From contig NZ_LPUX01000053.1 of the NCBI RefSeq assembly GCF_001651865.1, positions 930,001 through 994,000 on the forward strand: 64,000 bases of DNA. Direction: 5' to 3'. Origin of the DNA: Sinorhizobium glycinis. Its GTDB lineage: Bacteria; Pseudomonadota; Alphaproteobacteria; Rhizobiales; Rhizobiaceae. A program made the position numbers and the translations under genes. The notes under the pieces are model-generated. The model had not been told where the DNA came from. It did not search any database and was given only the letters and a program-made list of their open reading frames with translations. Below, in pieces: positions 1 to 8,293 of the stretch. Numbering within the stretch: position 1 is the first letter of the stretch; each line of letters opens with the position of its first letter.

Positions 1-2876
1 TCGAGGCACGCGGCACTGCCGTCGCGGCAGGGCCGGCGGCAAACGATGCCGGTGCAAATCCGTATCTGGTGGTCGAAACGGACGCCCGGCACGGCCCGAC
101 TCCTGCTGGGGCCATCCCCGTCTCCGTCTCGGGCGATATGGCCGCTGATGTCGCCCTGCTAAGCGCAGCGCTCGACAGGCTCGGCGAAAACCCGGTCCGC
201 GCGGTTTTCGTGTCCGCGGCGGCAGACCACGCCGGCGACGTCGATTCCGCCTCGCTGCAGACGCAGGTGCTGGCGCTCAGCGCCTTTGCGGAAGCGCTGA
301 AGCAGCGTGCCGGGAGCTCCGAGCCTGCCGGAGCCGAGCGTCCCCGCCTCGTGCTGGTGGCGCCGGGCGGCGCACCGGTGTCGCGATCCGCAAGTTCGGG
401 CGTGAATTCGGGATTGTGGACATTCGTCCGCGTGTTGCAGAACGAATACGAATTCCTCGACGTTCATTCGCTCGATTTCTCCGATCCTGTCGGTGCGAGC
501 CACGAGGACATGCTCGCTTCGGCGCTGCCGCTGCTCTCCATCCAGGGTTCCAACCGCGAGTGGCTGCTTGATCGGGCGACGGGCCTGGTCTCGGAAATCC
601 GGGCCGTGTCCGGTCCTGCCGCCAGGACCGAAGGCAAGATCAGCGCTTTCTCGGCCGCTACCATTCGCCAGCGCGTCAGTTCCCAGGTCAGCAGCATCGC
701 CTGGGAAGAAACCGATGTGCCGCGGGCGGGACCCGGTGAGATCGTCGTCTCCGTTGCCGCTACGGGGCTGAACTTCCGCGACGTCATGTGGGCGATGGGC
801 CTATTGCCGGAAGAGGCGCTTGAGGACGGGTTTGCCGGCGCGACGATCGGCATGGAGCTTTCCGGACATGTGGTCGAGGTCGGGGAAGGCGTTGACGATC
901 TCGCCGTCGGCGATGCGGTGATGGCGATTGCGTCTGCCGCCTTCTCGACGCATGCGGTCGTCTCCCGCGCGGGCGTCGCCAGACTGCCGCAGACGATCAG
1001 CCCGGTGGCCGCTGCCACGCTGCCGGTCGCCTTCCTCACCGCCTATTATGCGATGGTCGAGCTCGGCCGTATCCGGGCAGGCGAGACGATCCTCATCCAC
1101 GGTGCTGCCGGCGGGGTCGGCCTCGCTGCACTCCAGGTCGCCAAGCTGAAGGGCGCCAAGGTCATCGCCACGGCTGGAACCCGCGAAAAGCGACGTTTCC
1201 TGACGATGCTCGGGGTCGATCACGTGTTCGATTCCCGTTCGCTCGGCTTCGTCAATGACGTTCGCGCCGTGACCGGCGGCGAAGGGGTGGACCTCGTCCT
1301 CAACTCGCTCTTCGCCGAGGCGATGGAGCAGAGCCTCGCCCTCGTCAAACCTTTCGGGCGGTTCCTGGAACTCGGCAAGCGCGACTATTACGCCGACAGC
1401 AAGATCGGCCTCAGGCCGTTCCGGCGTAATGTCAGCTATTTCGGCATCGACGCGGACCAGCTCCTCGTCAACCAGCCGGAACTGACCAAGCGCATCTTCC
1501 TGGAGATCGGCGAACTCTTCGAGGAAGGCAGGCTGACGCCTCTTCCCTATCGCGCCTTCGATTTCGACGAAATCGGCAATGCCTTCCGGCTGATGCAGAA
1601 CGCCGGCCATATCGGCAAGATCGTCGTTCTCCCGCCGGTCGCCGGCAAGCACGAGATTGCCGCCAACCCGCGCAGGGGCATGAAGGTCGATCCGGACGGC
1701 ATGCACCTCGTCGTCGGCGGCATCGGCGGCTTCGGCCTCGCCGCTGCCAAGTGGCTCGTCGAGAAGGGCGCCCGCCACATCGCTCTCTGTTCACGCCGCG
1801 GCCAGCCGGATGCCGAGACGAGCGCGACGATCGAGCGCTGGCAGAAGGCCGGCGTGTCGGCATCGCTCCACGCCTGCGACGTCACCGATGCCGCCGCGGT
1901 GGAAGCGCTTCTTGCGACACTTCGGGCGCAGGCGCCGCTGCGCTCGATCGTGCATGCGGCAATGGTGCTCGACGATGCACTGATCGGCAACTTGAACCGC
2001 GAGCGCAACCGCCCGGTCATCGATGTGAAAGCCAAAGGAGCGGCGATCCTCGACCGTCTCACGCGCGGAGACGCACTCGACAACTTCATCCTGTTCTCCT
2101 CCGCAACGACGCTGGTCGGCAATCCGGGCCAGGCGAACTATGTGGCCGCCAACGGCTACCTTGAGGGCCTCGCCCGCGCACGGCGCGCAGAGGGACGGGC
2201 CGGGCTGGCAGTCGGCTTTGGCGCCATTGCCGACGCCGGTTATTTGACGCAGAACGCCGACGTCAACGACCTTCTCTCCAAGCGCATCGGCAAGACGGCG
2301 CTCAAGGCCCAGGTGGCGCTCGATATGGTCGAGAGCCATATCGCCGCCGATCCGGGTACCGTCGATGCCGCCGTTGTGATGATCTCGGAGATCGACTGGG
2401 CGGCGGCGCGCAATCTGCCGGTTGCCCGAAACGCGCTCTTCGAGGTGATCCTGCGCAGCGCCGACCAGCACGCCTCCGGCGCCGAGGGCGCCAAGATGGA
2501 CCTCGTGGCGATGATCGAGGGCAAGTCGCCCCAGGAGGCGGAGGACATTCTGTTCGACCTGGTCGCGGGCGAGATCGCCGCTATTCTCCGCGTGGCCAAG
2601 GATACGGTGACGCGCGGCAAGATCCTGAAGGAAATCGGCCTCGACAGCCTGATGGCGGTCGAGCTCGGCATCAGCTTCCAGCAGAATACCGGATTCGACA
2701 TGCCGCTCAGCGGCGTCGCCGACAACACGACCGTGGGGGACGTTGCGCGCAAGCTCTATGAAAAGGTAAGCAAGCGCGACCAGAGCGACGATGCCGAAAC
2801 CGCCGACGACAAGCTCGTCACCGAACTCACGCAACGCCATATCGGAGCAGCCAAGGAAAAAGCACTGAGCCAATGA
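1..2876 (+). CDS. rkpA: RkpA C-terminal part: PKS/FAS-type enoylreductase, ketoreductase and ACP domains
   Basis: This is the 3' end of a gene that enters from the left edge; the frame is open from base 3, so the GTG at 69 is not a real start. It encodes the end of a multidomain polyketide/fatty-acid-synthase-like protein. Bases ~660-1620 encode an MDR-type enoylreductase (GLNFRDVM, then the nucleotide loop HGAAGGVGLAALQ). Bases ~1680-2260 encode a ketoreductase (VGGIGGFG, then the catalytic region GNPGQANYVAANGY). Bases ~2560-2740 encode an acyl carrier domain (EIGLDSLMAVELG, phosphopantetheine serine in DSL). In rhizobia rkpA makes a specialised fatty acyl product needed for K-antigen (Kdo-rich capsular polysaccharide). 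It overlaps rkpG by 4 bases (ATGA), which indicates coupled translation. The identification rests on the domains plus the rkpG-H-I-J order downstream. Confidence 0.9.
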   Translation, partial: EARGTAVAAGPAANDAGANPYLVVETDARHGPTPAGAIPVSVSGDMAADVALLSAALDRLGENPVRAVFVSAAADHAGDVDSASLQTQVLALSAFAEALKQRAGSSEPAGAERPRLVLVAPGGAPVSRSASSGVNSGLWTFVRVLQNEYEFLDVHSLDFSDPVGASHEDMLASALPLLSIQGSNREWLLDRATGLVSEIRAVSGPAARTEGKISAFSAATIRQRVSSQVSSIAWEETDVPRAGPGEIVVSVAATGLNFRDVMWAMGLLPEEALEDGFAGATIGMELSGHVVEVGEGVDDLAVGDAVMAIASAAFSTHAVVSRAGVARLPQTISPVAAATLPVAFLTAYYAMVELGRIRAGETILIHGAAGGVGLAALQVAKLKGAKVIATAGTREKRRFLTMLGVDHVFDSRSLGFVNDVRAVTGGEGVDLVLNSLFAEAMEQSLALVKPFGRFLELGKRDYYADSKIGLRPFRRNVSYFGIDADQLLVNQPELTKRIFLEIGELFEEGRLTPLPYRAFDFDEIGNAFRLMQNAGHIGKIVVLPPVAGKHEIAANPRRGMKVDPDGMHLVVGGIGGFGLAAAKWLVEKGARHIALCSRRGQPDAETSATIERWQKAGVSASLHACDVTDAAAVEALLATLRAQAPLRSIVHAAMVLDDALIGNLNRERNRPVIDVKAKGAAILDRLTRGDALDNFILFSSATTLVGNPGQANYVAANGYLEGLARARRAEGRAGLAVGFGAIADAGYLTQNADVNDLLSKRIGKTALKAQVALDMVESHIAADPGTVDAAVVMISEIDWAAARNLPVARNALFEVILRSADQHASGAEGAKMDLVAMIEGKSPQEAEDILFDLVAGEIAAILRVAKDTVTRGKILKEIGLDSLMAVELGISFQQNTGFDMPLSGVADNTTVGDVARKLYEKVSKRDQSDDAETADDKLVTELTQRHIGAAKEKALSQ

Positions 2877-4288
2877 GCAACGACGGAAACGGCCAGACCT
2901 TCTCCAAGATGAACAGCAGCCTCAAGGAGAACCTGCTGGACAGGATGAGGAACACCCATCAATCCTCCGAGCGCAACCGTATGGCGCGCTCGGAGCGGGA
3001 GTTGCCGCCTGCTCCGCGTCGCCAGCAGGCCCGCTTCGAGGATTTGCCTGAATACAAGCAAGTGCAGGCCCAGAAGCTGGTGAGCCAGCAATTCGGCATC
3101 GCCAATCCGTTCTATCGCGCGCATCAGACCGCGGCCGGCGCGACGACGGTGATCGACGGCCGCAAGCTCATCAACTTCGCTTCCTATGACTATCTCGGGT
3201 TGAACCGCCACGCCCACGTCCTCGACAGGGCGCGCGAGACGATCGAGTCCTTCGGGATCTCCGCCTCGGCGAGCAGGCTTGTGGCGGGCGAAAGACCGGT
3301 GCATGTCGAGCTTGAGGAGCGGATCGCGCGGTTCTACGGTGTCGAGGCGGCCGTCTGCTTCGTCAGCGGCTATCTCACCAATGTGGCGGCCATAGGCTGT
3401 CTGTTGGGGCCGAAAGACCTCGTCATCCATGACGAGTTCATCCACAACAGCGCGCTTGCCGGCATCAAGCTTTCGGGTGCCGCGCGCCGCCTGTTCAAGC
3501 ACAACGATACGGCCGACCTGGAACATGTTCTCCGCACCGTTTCAGGCGACTATCGCCACATCATGGTGATCGTCGAGGGCATCTATTCGATGGACGGCGA
3601 TGTCGCCAACCTGCCGGCGCTTTTGAAGCTCAAGGCCGAATTCGGCTTCTGGCTGATGGTGGACGAGGCCCATTCGCTGGGGGTCTTGGGTAAGCGGGGC
3701 AAAGGCTTGGCGGAGCATTTCGGCGTCGATCCGCGCGAGGTCGACATCTGGATGGGGACGCTGTCGAAAACCACATCGAGCTGCGGCGGCTACGTCGCCG
3801 GCAGCGAGGCGCTCGCGGCCGTGCTGAAGGCCTCGGCCGGCGGCTTCGTCTACAGCGTCGGCCTCGCGCCCGTTCTCGGCGCATCGGCGGTCGCGAGCCT
3901 CGACGTTCTCGAACGGGAGCCGGAGCGCACCGCGGCGCTGAGGCGCAATGGCGGCCTGTTCCTGAAGCTCGCCAAGGAGGCCGGCCTCGACACCGGCTTG
4001 AGCGGCGGTTACTCGGTCGTGCCGGTGATCGTCGGCGATTCGCTCAGGGCCGTACAGCTTTCGAACGACCTGCTCGCCGCCGGCGTCAACGTGCTGCCGA
4101 TCATTCATCCCGCCGTACCGGAGGGGATGGCACGGCTGCGCTTCTTCATCACCAGCGAACACACGGAGGAGCAGATCCGCCGTACCGTGACGCTGACGGC
4201 CGAGCGCCTGAAGGATCTCACCGAACGGAATTTCGGCCTCGGCGGGGTCGATATCGATCAGATGCTGAAGGCCCTCTCGGCACGCTAA
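2873..4288 (+). CDS. rkpG: RkpG: PLP-dependent alpha-oxoamine synthase-like acyltransferase for K-antigen
   Basis: 471 residues of the alpha-oxoamine synthase family (KAPA synthase, aminolevulinate synthase, serine palmitoyltransferase). These enzymes condense an acyl thioester with an amino acid and lose CO2. Visible motifs are DYLGLNRH, HDEFIHNSALAG, the PLP aspartate in MVDEAHSLGVLG and the Schiff-base lysine in GTLSKTTSSCGGY (about K299). About 75 residues of basic, polar N-terminal extension precede the core, longer than in biotin-pathway BioF. The start overlaps the rkpA stop (ATGA), and no biotin genes are nearby. Known rhizobial RkpG is required for capsular polysaccharide. The acyl donor is presumably the RkpA-bound acyl chain (inference); the amino acid partner is unknown. 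Confidence 0.9.
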   Translation: MSNDGNGQTFSKMNSSLKENLLDRMRNTHQSSERNRMARSERELPPAPRRQQARFEDLPEYKQVQAQKLVSQQFGIANPFYRAHQTAAGATTVIDGRKLINFASYDYLGLNRHAHVLDRARETIESFGISASASRLVAGERPVHVELEERIARFYGVEAAVCFVSGYLTNVAAIGCLLGPKDLVIHDEFIHNSALAGIKLSGAARRLFKHNDTADLEHVLRTVSGDYRHIMVIVEGIYSMDGDVANLPALLKLKAEFGFWLMVDEAHSLGVLGKRGKGLAEHFGVDPREVDIWMGTLSKTTSSCGGYVAGSEALAAVLKASAGGFVYSVGLAPVLGASAVASLDVLEREPERTAALRRNGGLFLKLAKEAGLDTGLSGGYSVVPVIVGDSLRAVQLSNDLLAAGVNVLPIIHPAVPEGMARLRFFITSEHTEEQIRRTVTLTAERLKDLTERNFGLGGVDIDQMLKALSAR

Positions 4289-4335
4289 TGCATGTCGCCC
4301 AAAAGTGTGCAGCGGTATTGGGACAACGACATGCA
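4289..4335. repeat. Intergenic palindromic repeat after rkpG
   Basis: Immediately after the rkpG stop, arms TGCATGTCG (4289-4297) and CGACATGCA (4327-4335) form a perfect 9-bp inverted repeat around a 29-base loop containing CCCAAAAGTG. I recall this element as very common between rhizobial genes. It could fold in RNA and end or protect the upstream transcript, although no U-tract follows. Confidence 0.7.
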
Positions 4336-4348
4336 TAAAACAAACACC

Positions 4349-4390
4349 TAAAGCGCGTCGCGTGAACCCGTTTGAACGCGACACGCTTTA
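4349..4390. repeat. Second palindromic element between rkpG and rkpH
   Basis: TAAAGCGCGTCGCG (4349-4362) faces CGCGACACGCTTTA (4377-4390): 14-base arms with one mismatch and a 14-base loop. It lies 14 bases after the previous palindrome, so the two form a composite rhizobial intergenic mosaic element. It may weaken read-through between rkpG and rkpH. Confidence 0.7.
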
Positions 4391-4437
4391 GACATCGTCG
4401 TTGCCCAAGGGCTGCAGCTTGCAGGCAGGTTTACTGG

Positions 4438-5241
4438 ATGACCCATGTGATCATAACCGGCGGCTCCAGCGGCATAGGCCTGGCACTCGCATCGATCTAC
4501 GCGGGCCGCGGTGCGCGGCTGTCGCTCGTTGCGCGCTCGCGCGATCTATTGGACCTGGCGGCGCAGAAGCTCGTTGCCAAGCACGGCGCGCGAGCCGGCG
4601 ACCTCCATATCGAAACGGCCGATGTCGCGAACGAGGCAGAAATCGGCCCGGCGATTGGCCGCTGCATCGAGGCGCTGGGCCCCTGCGACATTCTCGTGAC
4701 CTCCGCGGGCATTGTCGAACCGGCGCCGTTCGAAGTCACGTCGAGCACCGCCTTCCGCCGCCAGATGGAAACGAACTTCTCCGGCACTGTACATGCGGTG
4801 CGTGCCGTCTACCCGGACTTGGCCCGGCGGCGGCGTGGACACATCGTGATGATTTCCTCCGGTGCCGGACTTGTCGGCATCTACGGCTACACGGCCTATT
4901 GCGCGTCGAAGTTCGCCCTGCGCGGCTTTGCCGAGGCGCTGCGCTGCGAAGCGCGCTGCCACGGCGTCGGCGTCTCGGTAAGCTTTCCGCCGGATACGGA
5001 GACGCCGCAATTCGACCGGGAAATCGCAGAGCGCCCGCGGGAGGCAAGTGTGGTGATGGGGGCTGTGCGCCCGTGGACGGCCGAAGCCGTTGCCAGGAAG
5101 ATCATCGAAGGCGTCGATCGGAACAGGTTCGAGACCTATTTCGGCCTCACTCTTTTTCTGCTTGGGCGCTTCGGGCCGGCCGTTCGGCCGCTCATCAACT
5201 GGTGGTTCGACCGGGCGATCGCGCGCAGTCGTGGACGGTGA
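4438..5241 (+). CDS. rkpH: RkpH: short-chain dehydrogenase/reductase of the K-antigen locus
   Basis: 267-residue classical SDR. The ATG at 4438 was chosen because the protein then opens directly with the NAD(P) fold (VIITGGSSGIG); an open frame further upstream runs back into the intergenic repeat and is not credible. The active site is visible as VMISSGAGLVG followed by YTAYCASK (Ser-Tyr-Lys). The C-terminal hydrophobic tail and overall layout resemble 3-ketodihydrosphingosine reductases. In rhizobia rkpH is needed for K-antigen production. It probably reduces a keto-lipid made by RkpA/RkpG (inference from order and family). Confidence 0.88.
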   Translation: MTHVIITGGSSGIGLALASIYAGRGARLSLVARSRDLLDLAAQKLVAKHGARAGDLHIETADVANEAEIGPAIGRCIEALGPCDILVTSAGIVEPAPFEVTSSTAFRRQMETNFSGTVHAVRAVYPDLARRRRGHIVMISSGAGLVGIYGYTAYCASKFALRGFAEALRCEARCHGVGVSVSFPPDTETPQFDREIAERPREASVVMGAVRPWTAEAVARKIIEGVDRNRFETYFGLTLFLLGRFGPAVRPLINWWFDRAIARSRGR

Positions 5242-5341
5242 CTGTGGAATTCCCTGCCGCGCTTGTGCCTGCAGGAGTTAGCATTTAAGTGTCGGGCGGA
5301 GACCTGCCGGCGAGGCGCGGAAATGGCTCGAAGGTAACGGA

Positions 5342-6937
5342 TTGGCGCTACTTCCCTTTGAATTGCACGACTATCCGGCAGCGTTGACGCTCGGCTGCTA
5401 CCTGCTGTCCTGCGGTGTGATCTTCTTCACCGACCGTTTTGCGCTGCCGAAGCGCGAGCGGCGGAAGAACGCGTCTCCCCATGGCCGCAACCAAAACAGT
5501 ATCGACGCCCTCGCCCGCCTGCCGGTCATTGCGCTCGTCTTTGCCGGCTTCTTCGCGATCTCGTGGAGGCCGCTTTACGCCGCTGCCGGCACCATGAGCT
5601 TCTTCATCATCTTCACGGGCATCTCCCGCGCGAAGTTCAAGTTCATCCGCGAGCCGCTGGTCTTCTCGGACATCGCGCTCGTAGCCGACGTGTTCAAATA
5701 CAAGTCGATCTTCTACGCGACGTCGCTGAACATCGTGTTCTGGATCGTCGCTTTTCTCTACGTCTTCGGCGTCTCGGGCCTGTACATGTATTTCGAGCCG
5801 AGCATCCTGCCGGCCCGGGACAGGGCGTTCTGGGTCGCAGTGATGGTCGCAGCGGCAAGCCTGCCCTGGATCTCGCTGTTCTATGGCCCGGTCAATCGCC
5901 CGACGGCGGCGCTCGTGCAGCGGCTGGTGGGGAAGAAGGTCAACGTCAAGATGAGCACGGTGCGTTTCGGCACCTTCGGCTCGGTGGTCTTCCACTTCAT
6001 CGTCTGGCTTGGGGTCAAGCGTGAGAAGATCGTCGCCGAACTCTCGGAACGCCTTCGAGCCGCGGTCCACGAACTGATCGGCCACGAGGAGGCGCCGCTC
6101 ATCGTCGTCTGGCAATCGGAATCCTTCATCGACATGCGGCACTTCGGGGTCGACACGATCAAGTTGCCGACGATCGACGGGCTACGCCAGCAAGCGGCGC
6201 AGTGGGGGCGGTTGAGCAACGTTTTCGAAGGCGGCTACACGCTGCGAACCGAGTTCGCGGTCTTGAGCGGCCTGGTGCCGGACGATATCCACGTCGACGC
6301 GAGCTATCCCTATCTTCGCGCCGCCCACTATGCGGATGTCGTCTGGCCGGGAAAGTTGAAGCGGGCCGGCTGGCGCACGCATTTCATTCATCCCTACGAC
6401 CGGACGTTCTTCCTGCGCCACAAGGCCATGCCGGTTTTGGGCTTCGACAAGCTCACTATGCTCGATGCATTCGACCATGATGCTTCTCAGGACGGTCTCT
6501 ATGTCTCCGACGCCGTGCTGACCGCGCGAGTTCTAGAGGAGGCAGAGACGCTTCCCGACGAAGACAGCGGCTTCTTGTTCGTCGCCTCGATGGCCAATCA
6601 TGGCCCTTGGGAGCCCGGCCGCGCTGGAACGCTCACCAATCCGGTCGAGATCTACCTGGCGATCCTCGAGCAATCGGATGCCGCATTGAAGAAGCTGGTC
6701 GACGGTCTCGACAGGCTGGACCGCCCGGTATGGCTCGTCTTCTACGGCGATCATGCGCCCCTCCTGAAGTCCTTTGCCGATCCGTTTCCCGACCCGCGCA
6801 CGGATTATTTCGTCGTCCCGCTAGCCAAGGCCCGCCCGGCAAATCACCGGCCCAGACCTCCGCAGGACGAGGACCCGTGGAATCTACTGCGCGCCCTGCT
6901 GAAGCACGCCAAGCTGCACAAGGACGCGCTGCAATAG
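5342..6937 (+). CDS. rkpI: RkpI: inner-membrane alkaline-phosphatase-superfamily (LTA synthase-like) transferase
   Basis: 531 residues with four or five N-terminal membrane spans (residues ~1-230) and a C-terminal sulfatase/LTA-synthase-like domain presumably facing the periplasm. Signature pieces are VVWQSESFIDMR, the probable nucleophile threonine in TLRTEFAVLSG (about T303), HPYDRTFF, MANHGPW and the metal-binding VFYGDHAP. Enzymes of this superfamily move phosphoglycerol or phosphoethanolamine groups from phospholipids. The start is a TTG at 5342 with AAGG seven bases upstream; no in-frame ATG is suitable. It follows rkpH and precedes rkpJ by 24 bases. The substrate in K-antigen assembly is not known to me. 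Confidence 0.85.
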   Translation: MALLPFELHDYPAALTLGCYLLSCGVIFFTDRFALPKRERRKNASPHGRNQNSIDALARLPVIALVFAGFFAISWRPLYAAAGTMSFFIIFTGISRAKFKFIREPLVFSDIALVADVFKYKSIFYATSLNIVFWIVAFLYVFGVSGLYMYFEPSILPARDRAFWVAVMVAAASLPWISLFYGPVNRPTAALVQRLVGKKVNVKMSTVRFGTFGSVVFHFIVWLGVKREKIVAELSERLRAAVHELIGHEEAPLIVVWQSESFIDMRHFGVDTIKLPTIDGLRQQAAQWGRLSNVFEGGYTLRTEFAVLSGLVPDDIHVDASYPYLRAAHYADVVWPGKLKRAGWRTHFIHPYDRTFFLRHKAMPVLGFDKLTMLDAFDHDASQDGLYVSDAVLTARVLEEAETLPDEDSGFLFVASMANHGPWEPGRAGTLTNPVEIYLAILEQSDAALKKLVDGLDRLDRPVWLVFYGDHAPLLKSFADPFPDPRTDYFVVPLAKARPANHRPRPPQDEDPWNLLRALLKHAKLHKDALQ

Positions 6938-6961
6938 CGGCGGCGGTGGGGAACTTGCAGC

Positions 6962-8293
6962 ATGACGGCAGGCACGACGATCCAGCAGCGACCACGACGG
7001 ACTTTCCTGTTCCTGCAGGGCCCCTCGTCGCCGATCTTCGCCAAGATCGCCGCGCGGCTCGAGGCTTTCGGCCATACCTGCCTGCGGATCAACCTCAATG
7101 CGGGCGACCAGATCTTCTGGCGGCGTGGCGGCGCGCACAACTATCGGGGCTCGATCGCCAATTGGGCCGCTTATGTGGAGGAATTCATCCGCCGCCATTC
7201 GGTCAGCGACCTCGTCCTGCTCGGCGAGGAACGCCCCTATCACCGGCTAGCGGTCGCTGCCGCGCGCCGACTCTCAGTTGAGGTTTTCGTCGTCGAGATG
7301 GGGTATCTGAGACCCGACTGGCTGACGCTCGAGCGCGGCGGCATGTCGTCCAATTCGCATTTCCCTGCCGACCCGCAGCAGATCCTGCAAGCGGCGGCCG
7401 GGTTGCCGGAACCGGACTGGCGGCGGCGGCACACGCAGACCTTCCTTGCCGAAGCGGCCTATGACCTTCTCTACAACCTGCCGAACGTGTTCTTCTGGTT
7501 CCTCTTTCCTGGTTATCGCCGGCACGCGATCTTTCATCCGCTGGCGGAATATGCCGGCTGGGTGAGGCGCCTGGCGGCAGCCAAGCGCCAGCAAAGAGCC
7601 GCAAACCGGCTGATCGGATCACTCACGTCGGCGGGCACGCCCTATTTCGTCTACCCGCTGCAACTCGAAACCGACTTCCAATTGCGGGCGCACTCTCCCT
7701 TCAACAGCCAGAAGGAGGCGATTGCGGATATCCTCGCCTCTTTCGCACGCCATGCACCGGCCGCCAGCAGGCTTGCCATCAAGGTGCATCCGCTCGATAA
7801 CAGCCTGATCCCCTGGCGCAGGATCATTTCAAAGCAATCGACGGCGCTCGGAATCAACGAGCGCGTCATCTATCTCGACGGCGGAAATCTGGATCTGCTG
7901 GCGGAGAAGAGCGCCGGCATGGTGACGGTCAACTCGACCGCCGGGCTGCATGCATTGAAACAAGCCAAGCCCGTGAAAATCCTGGGCAGAGCCGTTTTCG
8001 ACATCGCAGGGCTTACGGACCAGCAGCCGCTCGATGCGTTCTGGGCGGCGCCGCAGGCGCCGGATCCGGAGTTGGGTGCGGCAATGTTCCGGCTGATGGC
8101 GGCATCGATCCAGGTTCGCGGCAACTTTTATTCTGTCGCCGGAACCGATGCCGCGGCTGACGCCATCGCCGAGCGGCTGCACGGCAACACCGTCAACCAG
8201 CCCGGCGCCTTCATCGATCCGCCGCCCCGGCGAAAGCCGCAAAAGAGGGCAAGCGCTTCCCGTCAGGCAACGCCGGCGCGCAACAGGTCGTGA
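6962..8293 (+). CDS. rkpJ: RkpJ: KpsS/LipB-like capsular polysaccharide biosynthesis protein
   Basis: 443 residues of the capsule synthesis family that includes KpsS and KpsC. KpsS/KpsC homologues add beta-linked Kdo residues that join group 2 capsules to their lipid. The N-terminus FLFLQGPSSPIFAKIA and the downstream LRINLNAGDQIFW match the KpsS pattern. HSPFNSQKEAI, KVHPLDN and VNSTAGLHALK match the C-terminal sugar-nucleotide half. It continues the rkp operon and its 3' end overlaps the convergent kpsF by 31 bases. A KpsF relative and a Kdo-transferase relative side by side fit a Kdo-containing K-antigen. Confidence 0.88.
   Translation: MTAGTTIQQRPRRTFLFLQGPSSPIFAKIAARLEAFGHTCLRINLNAGDQIFWRRGGAHNYRGSIANWAAYVEEFIRRHSVSDLVLLGEERPYHRLAVAAARRLSVEVFVVEMGYLRPDWLTLERGGMSSNSHFPADPQQILQAAAGLPEPDWRRRHTQTFLAEAAYDLLYNLPNVFFWFLFPGYRRHAIFHPLAEYAGWVRRLAAAKRQQRAANRLIGSLTSAGTPYFVYPLQLETDFQLRAHSPFNSQKEAIADILASFARHAPAASRLAIKVHPLDNSLIPWRRIISKQSTALGINERVIYLDGGNLDLLAEKSAGMVTVNSTAGLHALKQAKPVKILGRAVFDIAGLTDQQPLDAFWAAPQAPDPELGAAMFRLMAASIQVRGNFYSVAGTDAAADAIAERLHGNTVNQPGAFIDPPPRRKPQKRASASRQATPARNRS

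Noticed and set aside
2873-4288. BioF (biotin synthesis) for the alpha-oxoamine synthase
   Set aside because: Has a long N-terminal extension, overlaps rkpA and sits in the rkp cluster with no other bio gene.
4372-4437. Upstream extension of rkpH
   Set aside because: Lies partly in a palindromic repeat and encodes no conserved residues; the SDR fold starts at 4438.
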